Source: Rhodobacter sp. (GTDB lineage Bacteria; Pseudomonadota; Alphaproteobacteria; Rhodobacterales; Rhodobacteraceae). From it: a stretch of DNA of 46,041 bases. This document shows positions 8,062-17,452 of the stretch, in pieces. The first letter of the stretch is position 1. Every line of letters begins with the position of its first letter. Under the pieces are notes generated by a model that made no database searches, had not been told where the DNA came from, and saw only the letters and a list, made by a program, of their open reading frames with translations. The position numbers and the translations under genes are program-made. The stretch spans positions 1 to 46,041 of the forward strand of contig PNJK01000022.1 of assembly GCA_013821825.1 (NCBI GenBank). The letters run 5' to 3'.

Positions 8062-10103
8062 CCCACCAAGCAAGCCGAGCCGCAACCGAAACTGAAACCA
8101 TCGTTTACGTCTGCCCGATGCACCCGGAGGTGCGGCAGAACGGTCCGGGCAATTGCCCGAAATGCGGGATGCATCTTGTGCCCGAGGCGGACGCTGCCGC
8201 CCATGCCGCGCACGATCACCACGCGCATGATCATCACGCAGGCGTCGCCCCGATGGACGGCAGATAACATACCGTCCCCGATGGCTATGATGGGGCCGTC
8301 TATACTTGTCCTATGCACCCGACCGTCCGTCAACCGGAGCCGAGATCCTGCCCGATCTGCGGCGTGGGGCTGCAGCTTGAATCGGCGGCGATGGCGGGGG
8401 AGGTCCGACCCGGAACTCGTCATTCTCACCCGTCGTTTCTGGATCGGCACGGTCCTGACCACACCGCTGCCGGTTCTGACTATGGGGCCTATCTCGGCGA
8501 TCCCGACGTGCGCGAGATTTTCGACGAGCGCACAACCTCTGGATCGAGCTGGTTCTCGGAACCCTTTGATCCTTTGGTGCGGCTGGCCGTTTACGGTGCG
8601 CGGCTGGAATTCCTTCCGGACGATGAACCTCAACATGCTCTCGCTGATAAGCATGGGCGTGATGGCGGCCTGGGTATTCAGCGTCGTCGCCGTTCTGGCG
8701 TCGGGCACTCTCCCCGACGGGTTCCCTGACGCAGAGGGTCATGTGGGCGTCTACTTCGAAGCGGCCGCCTTCATCGTCACACCGGTGCTGCTCGGTCAGG
8801 TGATGGAGGCGAGGCGTGTCGGGCCCGACATGATGCTGGCACTGATCGTCGAGATGGTGTCGAACGCGCAGCATTCGGGGGCGCCGATCCAGAAATTCGC
8901 CAACAGGGTGTCGGGTTAATTCGTTCCGCTTGTGATCGGCATAGCGGTTCTGTCCCACATCGTCTGCGCAATCTGGGGTCCGGCACCGGCATTGTCCTAC
9001 GCGCTGATCGCCGCTGTCGCGGTATTGATCATCGCCTGCCCCTGTGCGCTCGGCCTCGCCACTCCGATGTCAATCATGACTAACAACGGGCGCGAAGAGC
9101 AGGCCGGCGTTCTGATCAAGAACGCCGAGGCGCTGGAGCGGTTCGAGAGGGTCGATACCCGGATCGTTGACAAGACCGGCACGCTGACGATGGGCAAGCC
9201 GAAGCCTTTCGCCGTCATGCCCGAGGAAGGCCCTGACGAGGTCGAGGTCCTGCGCCTCGCCGCCTCGCTCGAGCGCGGATCGGAGCATCAGCTTGCCGAA
9301 GCCATAGTCAAGGGCGCGGATGAGCGAAACGTGAAGATGGCCAACGCTGACGACTTCGAGGCGGTCCCCGGCACGGGCGTCAAGGGGGTCGTCGAAGGCA
9401 AGGCGGTCGCGCTTGGAAATCTGGCAATGATCCGCGAGCTGGGGCTTGAGGCAGGCGATCCGACGGCTAAGGCGAGACGGTGATGTTCTTGGTGCTGGAT
9501 GGCAAGATCGCCGGTTTTGTCGCTGTCGCCGACCCGGTGAAGGAAACCACGCCAGCGGCTATCAAGGAGCTGCATGAACTGGAGTTCCGCGTCATCATGG
9601 CGACCGGTGACAACGAACGCACGGCCAAAGCCATCGGCGCGCGTCTCGGCAGTGACGAGATCCGGGCCGACGTGCTGCCCGAGGACAAGGCGCGGATCAT
9701 CAAGGAGTTGCAGCAGGAGGGCCGCAAGGTCGCCATGGCGGGAGATGGCGTCAACGATGCCTCCGCGCTGGCGCAGGCCGATGTCGGCATCGCAATGGGA
9801 CCGGCGCCGATGTGGCCATCGAAAGCGCGGGCTTCACACTGGTCAAGGGCAACCTCGACGGGATCGTGCGTGCGCGGCGGCTGGCCCGAGCCACCATGTG
9901 GAACATCCGCCAGAACCTGTTCTTCGCGCTGATCTACGACGCCTCTGGCGTGCCGGTCGCGGCGGGCGTCCTGTTCCCCTTCTTCGGCATCCTCATCGGC
10001 CCGATGTTTGCTTCCTTCGCCATGAGCGCCTCATCGATCCCCGTGGTACTCAATTCGTTGCGGATTCGCGGCGCGAAGATGCAGGAACGGATATTCAGCA
10101 TGA
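8058..10103 (+). pseudogene. copA: Copper-transporting P-type ATPase CopA, multiply disrupted
   Basis: Reading frames are pieced together. Two Cys-rich heavy-metal-binding modules come first (YVCPMHPEVRQNGPGNCPKC, then YTCPMHPTVRQ), split by TAA 8265-8267. A frameshift near 8395 follows, then membrane segments (MNLNMLSLISMGVMAAWVFS). A deletion after LLGQVMEARR removes the actuator domain with its TGE loop. TAA 8917-8919 precedes the CPC helix (IIACPCALGLATP) and DKTGTLT. A small deletion and frameshift occur at about 9480, [10 protein letters not shown] follows, and a one-base loss sits near 9801. The end reads FAMSASSIP. It cannot make a working P1B-type copper pump. Confidence 0.92.
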
Positions 10104-10362
10104 CTGATCAATCTGATCCTTCACATGCTAATCAAGATCATTCGAGGCATGCCCCCCGCCCGCCCTCGTTCTGGCGATCACGTGCCGGCATCTGTCTGAT
10201 CGTCGCCCTGGCTGTGGGTGGCCTTCCTCTGGGTTACGAACACCGGATGCACATCCCGGGCAGTGGGCTGCTGATCTGGCTGCCATTGCTGCTATGAGCA
10301 AGATGCACTTCTTCATGCACGGGGGTCACGACGGACATGGCTCTGGAGGCGACAAGACATGA
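10100..10362 (+). pseudogene. DUF2933 small membrane protein, frameshifted
   Basis: From ATG 10100 the product reads [36 protein letters not shown], then TGA near 10297. A shifted frame continues MHFFMHGGHDGHGSGGDK to TGA 10360-10362, which is the expected His/Gly-rich C-terminus of DUF2933 proteins. A frameshift near 10290 therefore separates the membrane part from the His-rich tail. The final stop overlaps the next ATG (ATGA), as in an intact operon. Confidence 0.75.
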
Positions 10363-11021
10363 CCGAACCCAAAACGGCATATGGTCCTTGGTTGCTTGTA
10401 TTCATCAACTCTGCGGTCTTCATCATCTTCGCCTTCAGCTTCTTCAAGCCGCAGACCTCGCGAGACTTGCGGAGCTTCGGGGCGCTCAGCGCCCTCGTCG
10501 TGGCGCTTTTCATGGAGAAGTACGGGTTTCCGTTTACGATCTTCCTCTTGTCCGTCTGGCTGCAGTGGACCCTGCCGGATATCGACTGTCTGGCTCAAGA
10601 TAGCTGGCTTCTGCCTGAAATGATCTTCGGCCGGCAGTCAAACCCGCATTTCGGCCCCTTCCATATCCTGAGCTTCGCCCTGATCGGGGGCGGCTTCTGG
10701 CTGATATCCGTGGCGTGGCACCATCTTTGGTCGGCGCAAAGGCAAGGGCGGCTGGCAACGACCGGTCCCTATGCCCGCATTCGCCATCCCCAACACGTGG
10801 GATTCGTTCTTATCATGCTGGGCTTTCACGTGCAGTGGTTAACCATCCTGACTCTCTCGATGTTTCCGTTGCTGGTCTGGATTTACGCGCGCCTTACGCT
10901 TGCCGAAGAAGCTTACAGCCGAGAACAGTTCGGCGAAGGCTTGGACAAGTATGCAGGCCGGGTTCCCGCCTTCGTTCCCAATCATTGGGCCAATAGGAGC
11001 GACGATCGCCAGTACGACTGA
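10359..11021 (+). CDS. ICMT/PEMT-like membrane methyltransferase
   Basis: A 220-aa multi-pass protein with about five hydrophobic segments and the isoprenylcysteine/phospholipid methyltransferase core GPYARIRHPQHVGF followed by a hydrophobic stretch and a terminal EE...FG...Y segment, where SAM and substrate bind in this superfamily. Length and motifs are normal and no disruption is seen, in contrast to both neighbours. Members sit in many copper cassettes next to CopA and DUF2933, but their substrate is unknown. Whether it is still translated is uncertain, because its upstream partners are broken and it would depend on read-through transcription. Confidence 0.82.
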   Translation: MTEPKTAYGPWLLVFINSAVFIIFAFSFFKPQTSRDLRSFGALSALVVALFMEKYGFPFTIFLLSVWLQWTLPDIDCLAQDSWLLPEMIFGRQSNPHFGPFHILSFALIGGGFWLISVAWHHLWSAQRQGRLATTGPYARIRHPQHVGFVLIMLGFHVQWLTILTLSMFPLLVWIYARLTLAEEAYSREQFGEGLDKYAGRVPAFVPNHWANRSDDRQYD

Positions 11022-11041
11022 TGCAAACCCAGGAGAAGGCA

Positions 11042-11519
11042 ATGAAATCACATGTAGCTGCACTTGCCGCGATTGCCTTGCCTGCGATGGCCCCTGCGGC
11101 CTTCGCTGCGTCCCACGGAGGAATGATGAGCATGATGAGTCCCGGACTGATGCTGCCATCCATGAATTCGTCCGAGGGCCGAAAGCTATTTGCTTCGAAA
11201 GGCTGTGTCGTCTGAATCGATCAACGGCGTCGGCGGTGAGGAAGCGATGATGCTGCATGCGGAGTTCATGGAATTGCCGATGAACCCTTTCGAGTTCACC
11301 TCCCGCATGTACCGTGGCGCCCCTGCGATGATCGTAGCGCAGCAAGAAGAATTGGCATATCGGATCGAGTTGACTGGTAGGGAGTTCGCCGACATCGTTG
11401 CCTTTGTCCATGACGCCGACGAGCAGGCGAAGTTCACCGAGGCGGACATCCCGTACGAGCCCAATGAGATGATGGAGCACACTGAGGAAGAGGGAGCCCA
11501 CGACCAGGCGGAATTGTAG
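11042..11519 (+). pseudogene. Cytochrome c family protein with haem motif destroyed
   Basis: ATG 11042 with AGGAGAAGG upstream opens a signal peptide (MKSHVAALAAIALPAMAP...AFA) and a Met-rich stretch, then SSEGRKLFASKGCVV followed by TGA at 11213-11215. A second frame resumes with SINGVGGEEAMM, MNPFEFTSRMYRGAPAM, ELTGREFADIVAFVHD, typical of the same protein. In an intact copy the junction would read GCVVCHSINGVGG; here TGAATCG replaces a stretch that should encode Cys-His-Ser, a net loss of two bases. The lesion removes both the second haem Cys and the axial His and shifts the frame. The mature part cannot bind haem covalently. Confidence 0.8.
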
Positions 11520-11995
11520 CCACAAGGCATTCGGCCAGATCAACCGCCCGAAGACCCTGAAGCGGGTGATCTATGAAAGAGCCGGTCCGGAGCTGCAGAA
11601 AGCCAGGATCCTGTCACTGCGCCACGAGATTGGGGCAGAACCGTAGAACCAAAGATCCGAAGGCCACAGCATCAGGTGAAACGCATTGCGGGCGATCATG
11701 CAGGCGCTGAAAGTACGGGCAAGTGACTGCGAAGTAACCATCCTTCAAGGCCTCGACGCACGCCAAGCTCGTCGGTATGCGCGCCAACCGGACGGTCAAG
11801 TTCAGGGTGTCTAACGTACCGTTGCGGCGCCTTCTGGAGCAACACCATGAGGCAGATATCAAGTGGCTCAACGCGTTTGAGAGTGCCTCGGTGTTTCTTG
11901 AGCGTTTGCTGAATCGCTCGCGCTTTCCAAAGGGAACCGCACGTTCTCGATCGGTATGTGCGCCGAGGAGCTGAAGTGGGTGCATAGGAATGAAA
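11520..11995. other. Unassigned 476-bp stretch
   Basis: Open frames exist on both strands (for example 11614-11985 minus) but none shows a family motif, a ribosome site or normal codon use. The first 120 bases still look mildly coding on the plus strand and may be the tail of the decayed cassette. The last 30 bases become AT-rich and belong to the nickel operon promoter. No insertion sequence ends were recognised. Confidence 0.4.
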
Positions 11996-12013
11996 ATAAT
12001 ATCTATACATTAT
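11996..12013. promoter_or_regulatory. Candidate HutC/GntR operator and promoter
   Basis: An AT-rich imperfect palindrome, ATAATATCTATACATTAT, lies 50 bp before the importer start. Its core ATCTATACA differs at one base from the GTMTAKACR pattern known for operators of the HutC branch of GntR regulators. The regulator encoded at the end of this operon belongs to that branch, so autoregulation is inferred. Confidence 0.45.
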
Positions 12014-12062
12014 CGAGTCCCCTGCTACGTTTGCAAAGGTGCACAGCAACAGGGGACAAGCC

Positions 12063-13610
12063 ATGCTCAAACTCGACCGTCGATCTTTCCTAGCCACAAC
12101 GGCGGGACTGTCCTTCCTATCCGTTCTGCCGCAGACCGCCTTTGCCGACGCCCATGGCGACACGCTGCGTGTCGCCATCGCGGGCGAAACCGGCGATCTG
12201 GATCTGTTGCAGAACGTGTCGACCCTGTCGACGTATTCGGCGGTCTTCGATGCGCTGATCCATTACGGGCCCGGTGGCGCACTGGAGCCGGGTCTGGCCA
12301 CGGCCTGGACGATTGCGGAGGACGGGCTGTCGATCAGCTTTGACCTGCGCGAGGGTGTCAGCTTCTCGGACGGCACTCCGTTCGACGCGGCCGCTGCTGA
12401 ATGGAACCTGAAGCGCTGGATGGGCGTGGCTGACTTCTCGTGGATTGGCATTGCCGATGCCTATGACAGCATCGTCATCGACGCGCCCAACAAGATCACC
12501 GTCAAGCTGAAGCGCCCGGTTCCCGCCGCCCTCCTTGAACTGACCATCGTGCGCCCGGTGCGCTTCCTGTCGCCCAAGGCGGCGGCGGGCCAGCCGATCG
12601 GCACCGGGCCGTGGATCGTGGAAAGCTATTCCTCGACCGAGACCATCCTGGTGCGCAACGATGCCTACTGGGGCGAAAAGCCGATCTTTGCCCGGATGGA
12701 GCTGAAGGTGGTGCCGGACGAGCTGGCGCGCGCCAACGCGCTGCGCGCCGGTGAGCTGGACGTGATCGGAGGTGATTGGGTCGCCCAGTTGTCGCCCCGC
12801 CGCGCCAAGGCGCTGGAAGGCGAAGGCATGACCATCGTGGCCGAGCCGGGCACCGCGACGACGATTCTCGGCTATTCGCCCATGGCGCCGATGATGCAGG
12901 ACAAGGCGGTGCGCGACGCGATCTACCTTGGCATCGACCGGGCGGCAGTGGCAACGGTGCTGTTCGAGGGCTATGCCGACCCGACGGTCGACATCTTCCC
13001 GACCACGGTGCCGACGGCCGGGACACGCACGCCGCTGCCCGCGCGGGATGTGGCGGCGGCGCAGGCGGCGCTGACCGCTGGCGGCTGGACCGGCGACGGC
13101 GCGGGCTGGACCAAGGACGGTGCGTCGCTCGAGATCGCTTTCCTCGTGTCCGAGGAAGCCTTCCCCGGTTCGCGCCGCATCGGCGAGATGATACAAGGCA
13201 TGTTGACCGAGGTGGGGCTGAAGGTGAACATCGAATCGGTTGACCTCGCCACGATGCACGACCGCCGGCCGAAGTTCGACTATGACCTGACCTTCTTCGC
13301 CACCTATGGCGCGCCCTACGATCCGCATGGCTCGCTGGGGGCGTCCTTTGTCACCGCTTCCGACACCGGCCCGGATGGCAAGATCTATGTCCACCCCGAC
13401 CTCGACGTGCTGGTGGCGACCGCGCTTGAGACGGGCGGCGACGCCCGCGAAGCGGCGATGCAAGCGGTCTATGACTGGCTGCGTGACAACACGGCGGCCT
13501 GCCCGCTGGTGGTGACGCAGCGCCTCTGGGCCGTGCATCCGCGCGTGGCCGGGTTCACCCTGCCGGCAACGGATTACGACCTTCCGTTCAAGGGCATCAC
13601 TCTGGGTTGA
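12063..13610 (+). CDS. nikA: NikA-like periplasmic substrate-binding protein (ABC, family 5)
   Basis: A 515-aa extracytoplasmic solute-binding protein. A twin-arginine-type leader (DRRSFLATTAGLSFLSV) covers residues 1-30. Motifs shared with NikA are RPVRFLSPKAAAG, IGTGPWIVE, VRNDAYWGEKP and FATYGAPYDPHG, plus a closing DLPFKGI. NikA-type proteins bind Ni2+ with a small chelator such as histidine; other family-5 members bind peptides. The ATG at 12063 is chosen over GTG 12039 because the leader starts there behind AGGGGAC. First gene of a five-gene transporter plus regulator operon. Nickel is favoured by motif resemblance and by the adjoining nickel-efflux genes. Confidence 0.8.
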   Translation: MLKLDRRSFLATTAGLSFLSVLPQTAFADAHGDTLRVAIAGETGDLDLLQNVSTLSTYSAVFDALIHYGPGGALEPGLATAWTIAEDGLSISFDLREGVSFSDGTPFDAAAAEWNLKRWMGVADFSWIGIADAYDSIVIDAPNKITVKLKRPVPAALLELTIVRPVRFLSPKAAAGQPIGTGPWIVESYSSTETILVRNDAYWGEKPIFARMELKVVPDELARANALRAGELDVIGGDWVAQLSPRRAKALEGEGMTIVAEPGTATTILGYSPMAPMMQDKAVRDAIYLGIDRAAVATVLFEGYADPTVDIFPTTVPTAGTRTPLPARDVAAAQAALTAGGWTGDGAGWTKDGASLEIAFLVSEEAFPGSRRIGEMIQGMLTEVGLKVNIESVDLATMHDRRPKFDYDLTFFATYGAPYDPHGSLGASFVTASDTGPDGKIYVHPDLDVLVATALETGGDAREAAMQAVYDWLRDNTAACPLVVTQRLWAVHPRVAGFTLPATDYDLPFKGITLG

Positions 13611-13634
13611 CCGGAAACGAGGAGGGCGATTTCG

Positions 13635-14576
13635 ATGCAACGCATGTTCATGCGGCGGGTGGGGCTTGCCCTCCTTCTGATGCTGGCGGCGACGGCGCTG
13701 ACCTTCTGGCTTGTCACCGCCGCGCCCGGAAACGTGGCCGCGCTCATCGCCGAGCGGGCGGCGGGCGCGGGCGCGGATGGCGCTATGATCGCCAGGATCG
13801 CCGATGAGCTTGGTCTGAACGATCCGCTGCCGGTGCGCTATGCGCGCTGGCTGGGCGACGCGCTGACCGGGGATTTCGGGATATCGCTCCGGACCGGCAA
13901 GCCGATGGCCGAGGAATTCGCCGAGCGTATCCCGATGACACTGGCGCTTCTGTCCGGCGGCGGGGTGCTGGTGCTGGTCCTGTCGCTGGCGATGGGCATT
14001 GCCGGGGCGGTGTCGAACGGCGGCGTCGCGGACCGGGTGCTGCACGGGCTGGCGCTGGTCGGGGCCTCGACCCCGAACTTCTTCGTCGCCGCCATGCTGG
14101 TGATCGTGTTCTCGGTCTGGCTGGGTTGGGTGCCGACCTTCGGCGTCTCGGGCCTGTCCTCATGGCTTCTGCCCTGGACCACCATCGCGCTCTTTCCCGC
14201 CTCGGTCCTGGCGCGTGTCGTGCGGGTGAACCTGCAGGACAGCATGTCGCGCCCCTTCGCCACCACCGGCTTTGCCAAGGGCCTGACCCGACGCGCGGTC
14301 CTGATGCGCGAGGCGCTGCCCAACATCGCCATCCCCTACATGACCACCTTCGGCGCGCAGTTCACGCTGATGATCATCGGCGCCATCGTGGTGGAGCGGG
14401 TGTTCGGCCTGAACGGCGTCGGCGCCTTCTTCATCGAGGCGATCCGCTTCCGCGATTTCATCGGCATGCAGGCGGTCCTGACGCTGTTCGTGGTGTTCTT
14501 CGTCTCGGTCAACCTGCTGTTCGACCTCTTGGCCATGCTGGCCGATCCCCGTCTTCGCCGTCCGAGGAAAGCATGA
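13635..14576 (+). CDS. nikB: NikB/DppB-type ABC permease
   Basis: A 313-aa inner-membrane permease. TM1 lies at residues 8-30 and is followed by the periplasmic loop of DppB-type permeases with LGLNDPLPVRYARWL and GDFGISLRTG. Five further helices and the cytoplasmic coupling (EAA) loop follow: TGFAKGLTRRAVLMREALPN, with the closing VERVFGLNGVGAFFIEAI. It starts 24 bp after the binding protein behind GAGGAGGGCG. With the next gene it forms the membrane channel. Confidence 0.85.
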   Translation: MQRMFMRRVGLALLLMLAATALTFWLVTAAPGNVAALIAERAAGAGADGAMIARIADELGLNDPLPVRYARWLGDALTGDFGISLRTGKPMAEEFAERIPMTLALLSGGGVLVLVLSLAMGIAGAVSNGGVADRVLHGLALVGASTPNFFVAAMLVIVFSVWLGWVPTFGVSGLSSWLLPWTTIALFPASVLARVVRVNLQDSMSRPFATTGFAKGLTRRAVLMREALPNIAIPYMTTFGAQFTLMIIGAIVVERVFGLNGVGAFFIEAIRFRDFIGMQAVLTLFVVFFVSVNLLFDLLAMLADPRLRRPRKA

Positions 14577-15466
14577 AGAACTGGCCCTGGGCGATCCTTG
14601 CCCCCGCAATCCTGTTCGTGCTGATCGGCATCTTCTCGCCCTGGATCATGACGCATGACCCCGCCGCGCAGGATTACGGTGCGCTGTTGCAGGGGCCGTC
14701 GGCGGCGAATTGGCTGGGCACCGACTACCTCGGCCGCGACCTCTTCAGCCGCATTGTCGGCGGCGCGCGGACCTCGCTTATCGCGATGGTCGTCGTGCTG
14801 GTCGCAGCCCTGGCGATGGGAGTCGTGATCGGGTCCTTTGCGGGCTATGTCGGGGGCAAGACCGAACTCGTGCTGATCTCGGTGATCGACATTGCCCTCG
14901 CGCTGCCGTCGCTGGTCATCGCGCTGGCCTTGATGGGGGTGTTCTCGGGCGAGAACTTCACCTGGATGAGCGACTACTGGAAGATGATCGTCGCCCTGAC
15001 GCTGGCCTGGTGGGCGAACTATGCCCGGATGAGCCGCGCGGTCGTGGTGGCCGAGTTGCAGCAGCCCTATATCGAGGCTGCCCGCGTGATGGGGGCGTCG
15101 CACATCTGGATCTTCACCCGCCACATCCTGCCGCATGTGCTGGGGCTGGTCGTCGTCTATGCCAGCGCCGATGCCGGCGCACTGGTGCTGGCCATCGCCA
15201 CGCTGTCGTTCCTTGGCCTGGGCGTTGCCCCGCCCACCCCGGAATGGGGGCAGATGCTGGTCGATGGCATGTCCTACATCGAGGAGAACCCGGCCCTCGT
15301 CATCATCCCCGGCCTGGCGCTGACCGCCGTGGTGGTCAGCTTCAACCTTCTGGGCGAGGCCTTCGCGCTGCAAAAGGTGCCGCGCGCCGTGCGCGGCCGC
15401 TTCCTTGCCCGCAAACGCGCCGCCCGCGCCGCCGAGGAAACCGCCCGGAACGAGGTGCAGGCATGA
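14573..15466 (+). CDS. nikC: NikC/DppC-type ABC permease
   Basis: A 297-aa permease partner. The N-terminal helix is followed by GPSAANWLGTDYLGRDLFSR, the hallmark of DppC/NikC proteins, and then by five helices and the EAA loop EAARVMGASHIWIFTRHILP. The ATG overlaps the previous stop (ATGA), implying coupled translation. The C-terminal tail is basic (RFLARKRAARAA). Paired with the preceding permease in the nickel-type transporter. Confidence 0.85.
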   Translation: MKNWPWAILAPAILFVLIGIFSPWIMTHDPAAQDYGALLQGPSAANWLGTDYLGRDLFSRIVGGARTSLIAMVVVLVAALAMGVVIGSFAGYVGGKTELVLISVIDIALALPSLVIALALMGVFSGENFTWMSDYWKMIVALTLAWWANYARMSRAVVVAELQQPYIEAARVMGASHIWIFTRHILPHVLGLVVVYASADAGALVLAIATLSFLGLGVAPPTPEWGQMLVDGMSYIEENPALVIIPGLALTAVVVSFNLLGEAFALQKVPRAVRGRFLARKRAARAAEETARNEVQA

Positions 15467-16470
15467 CCGCGCCGATCTATGAAGTCGAAGGGCTGGTGAT
15501 CGACCTCTATACCCCCAGCGTCTCGGTCCGCGCCGTGGATGTCGCAGGATTCCACGTGGCCCCCGGCGAAACCCTGGCGATCGTCGGCGAAAGCGGCTCC
15601 GGCAAGACCGTGATGACCCTCGGTCCGCTTGGCCTGCTCCCCGAAGGCGTCGCGGTGGATCTGCGCGGCACGGCACGGGCCGACGGCAAGGACATCCTGT
15701 CGATGTCTCCCGCCGACCTGTCGCGCCTGCGCGGCGGGTTCTTCGGCGTGATCTTTCAGGACCCGATGTCTGCCTTGAACCCGATGCTGAAGATCGGTCC
15801 GCAACTGGCGCGGCAGGCGCAGCTTTACGCCGGGCTTTCGGCAGAGGAGGCGCGCAAGGAAGCCGTCTCGCTTCTGGCCCGCTCCGGCATCCCGGACCCC
15901 GAGGACCGCTATGGCCGCTATCCGCACGAACTGTCGGGCGGCATGCTGCAACGCGCGATGATCGCGCTGGCGCTGGCCGCCCGTCCCCGCGTGCTGATCG
16001 CGGATGAGCCGACGACGGCGCTCGATGCCACCGTGCAGGCGCAGATCCTGGCCCTGATCCGCCAGATCCAGAAGGAAGACGGCATCGCGGTGATCCTGAT
16101 CACCCATGACATCGGCGCCGTTTCGGTGCTGGCCGACCGGGTGGCGGTGCTCTACGCGGGCCAGGTGGCCGAGGAGGGCAGCGCCGTCGACGTGCTGACC
16201 GCGCCGGTGCATCCCTATACGCGCGGCCTTCTGGCCTCGGTCCCCGACTTCCGCAGCGACCACGCGACGGGCACCAGGGAAATCCCCGGCATTCCGCCCA
16301 GCCAGACGCAACTGGAACCCGGCTGCCGCTTTGCCGACCGCTGCGATCTGGTCCAGTCGTCCTGCCGGACCCACCGCCCGCCGTTGGTCAGGCTGGGCGC
16401 AGGCCCGGTGCCGCATCGGGTGGCCTGTCCCGTTGTCATCGCCGCCGAGGGGATCGTGACACATGACTGA
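15463..16470 (+). CDS. nikD: NikD/DppD-type ABC ATPase
   Basis: A 335-aa ATP-binding subunit with Walker A GESGSGKT (about residues 41-48), Q-loop FQDPMSALNP, signature LSGGMLQR, Walker B VLIADEPTTALD and switch His in ITHD. The C-terminal oligopeptide/dipeptide-type extension has PGCRFADRCDLVQSSC, a Cys cluster usual in this branch. It starts at an ATGA overlap with the permease gene and couples ATP hydrolysis to import from the cytoplasmic side. Confidence 0.88.
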   Translation: MTAPIYEVEGLVIDLYTPSVSVRAVDVAGFHVAPGETLAIVGESGSGKTVMTLGPLGLLPEGVAVDLRGTARADGKDILSMSPADLSRLRGGFFGVIFQDPMSALNPMLKIGPQLARQAQLYAGLSAEEARKEAVSLLARSGIPDPEDRYGRYPHELSGGMLQRAMIALALAARPRVLIADEPTTALDATVQAQILALIRQIQKEDGIAVILITHDIGAVSVLADRVAVLYAGQVAEEGSAVDVLTAPVHPYTRGLLASVPDFRSDHATGTREIPGIPPSQTQLEPGCRFADRCDLVQSSCRTHRPPLVRLGAGPVPHRVACPVVIAAEGIVTHD

Positions 16471-17449
16471 CGCAATCGTCGCCCCGGCCATCAAGGCAAC
16501 GGGCCTGAAAGTCCATTTCCAGACCGCCGCCGGACTGGTCCGCGCCGTCGATGGTGTGGACCTGACCGTCGCGCAAGGTGCCTTCCACGGCATCGTCGGC
16601 GAGAGCGGCTGTGGCAAGACCACGCTCGCCCGCGCCCTGATCGGGCTGCAACCGGTCACCGACGGGCAGGTGAACATCCTTGGCCGCGACCGTGCCGAAT
16701 GGGCGCGCGCGGACCGCAAGGGCTTTGCCCGTGCCGTGCAGTTCATCTTCCAGGACCCACTCGGGTCGATGAGCCGCCGCCAGACCGTCGGCCAGACGCT
16801 GGAGGAGCCGCTCATGATCCACGGGACCGGAGACGGCAAGGCCCGCCGCGCGCGGGTGGCCGAGCTTCTGGACCTGGTGGCCCTGCCCGACACCGTGCTG
16901 GACCGCCTGCCCCGGTCGCTGTCGGGCGGGCAAAGGCAAAGGGTCTCCATCGCCCGGGCGCTGGCGCTTTCGCCGCAGGTTCTGATCTGCGACGAGCCGC
17001 TGTCGGCGCTGGATGTCTCGGTCCGCGCCCAGATCGTCAACCTCTTTGCCCGGCTGCAGGCGCAGCTTGGCCTGACCATCGTCATCGTCGCCCACGACCT
17101 TGCCATCGTGCGCGAGGTCTGTTCGGCGGTGACGGTCATGTACCTCGGCCGCGTGGCCGAGGAAGGGGCCGCCAGACGCTTTTTCGCCGACCCCGCACAC
17201 CCCTATTCCCAGGCCCTGCTCTCCGCCGTGCCGTCCCCCGATCCGCGCATCGAGGCGACACGCCCGCGCATCCTCTTGGAAGGGGATCCGCCCAGCCCGC
17301 GCAACCCGCCCCCCGGCTGCCGGTTTTCGACGCGCTGTCCGGTGGCCGAACCGCGCTGCCGGGAAATGGAGCCTGCCCTGCGTGCCGTTCCGCATGGCGG
17401 CGCTGCGGCCTGCCACCTTGCAGATGCAAGCATTCACGCCATGATCTGA
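16463..17449 (+). CDS. nikE: NikE/DppF-type ABC ATPase
   Basis: The second ATPase subunit, 328 aa. Walker A GESGCGKT, Q-loop FQDPLGSMSRR, signature LSGGQRQR, Walker B VLICDEPLSALD, and switch His in VAHD are all present, followed by the family tail PPPGCRFSTRCPVAEPRC. It overlaps the end of the preceding ATPase by 8 bp. Together the two ATPases form the heterodimeric motor usual for NikABCDE and Dpp systems. Confidence 0.88.
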   Translation: MTDAIVAPAIKATGLKVHFQTAAGLVRAVDGVDLTVAQGAFHGIVGESGCGKTTLARALIGLQPVTDGQVNILGRDRAEWARADRKGFARAVQFIFQDPLGSMSRRQTVGQTLEEPLMIHGTGDGKARRARVAELLDLVALPDTVLDRLPRSLSGGQRQRVSIARALALSPQVLICDEPLSALDVSVRAQIVNLFARLQAQLGLTIVIVAHDLAIVREVCSAVTVMYLGRVAEEGAARRFFADPAHPYSQALLSAVPSPDPRIEATRPRILLEGDPPSPRNPPPGCRFSTRCPVAEPRCREMEPALRAVPHGGAAACHLADASIHAMI

Positions 17450-17452
17450 CCC

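Noticed and set aside
8932-9483. A separate, short P-type ATPase gene
   Set aside because: The frame continues the sequence of the broken CopA after an in-frame stop at 8917-8919 and lacks the actuator and C-terminal domains.
11520-11995. An insertion sequence or transposase remnant
   Set aside because: No terminal inverted repeats, target duplication or transposase motif could be recognised on either strand.
12117-14045. A 642-codon open frame on the minus strand
   Set aside because: It lies opposite the NikA and NikB genes, is rich in Arg/His/Gln, has no family sequence and follows from strong third-position GC in the real genes. The same holds for 14336-15676, 15274-17139, 21963-23498 and 26598-27728 on the minus strand.
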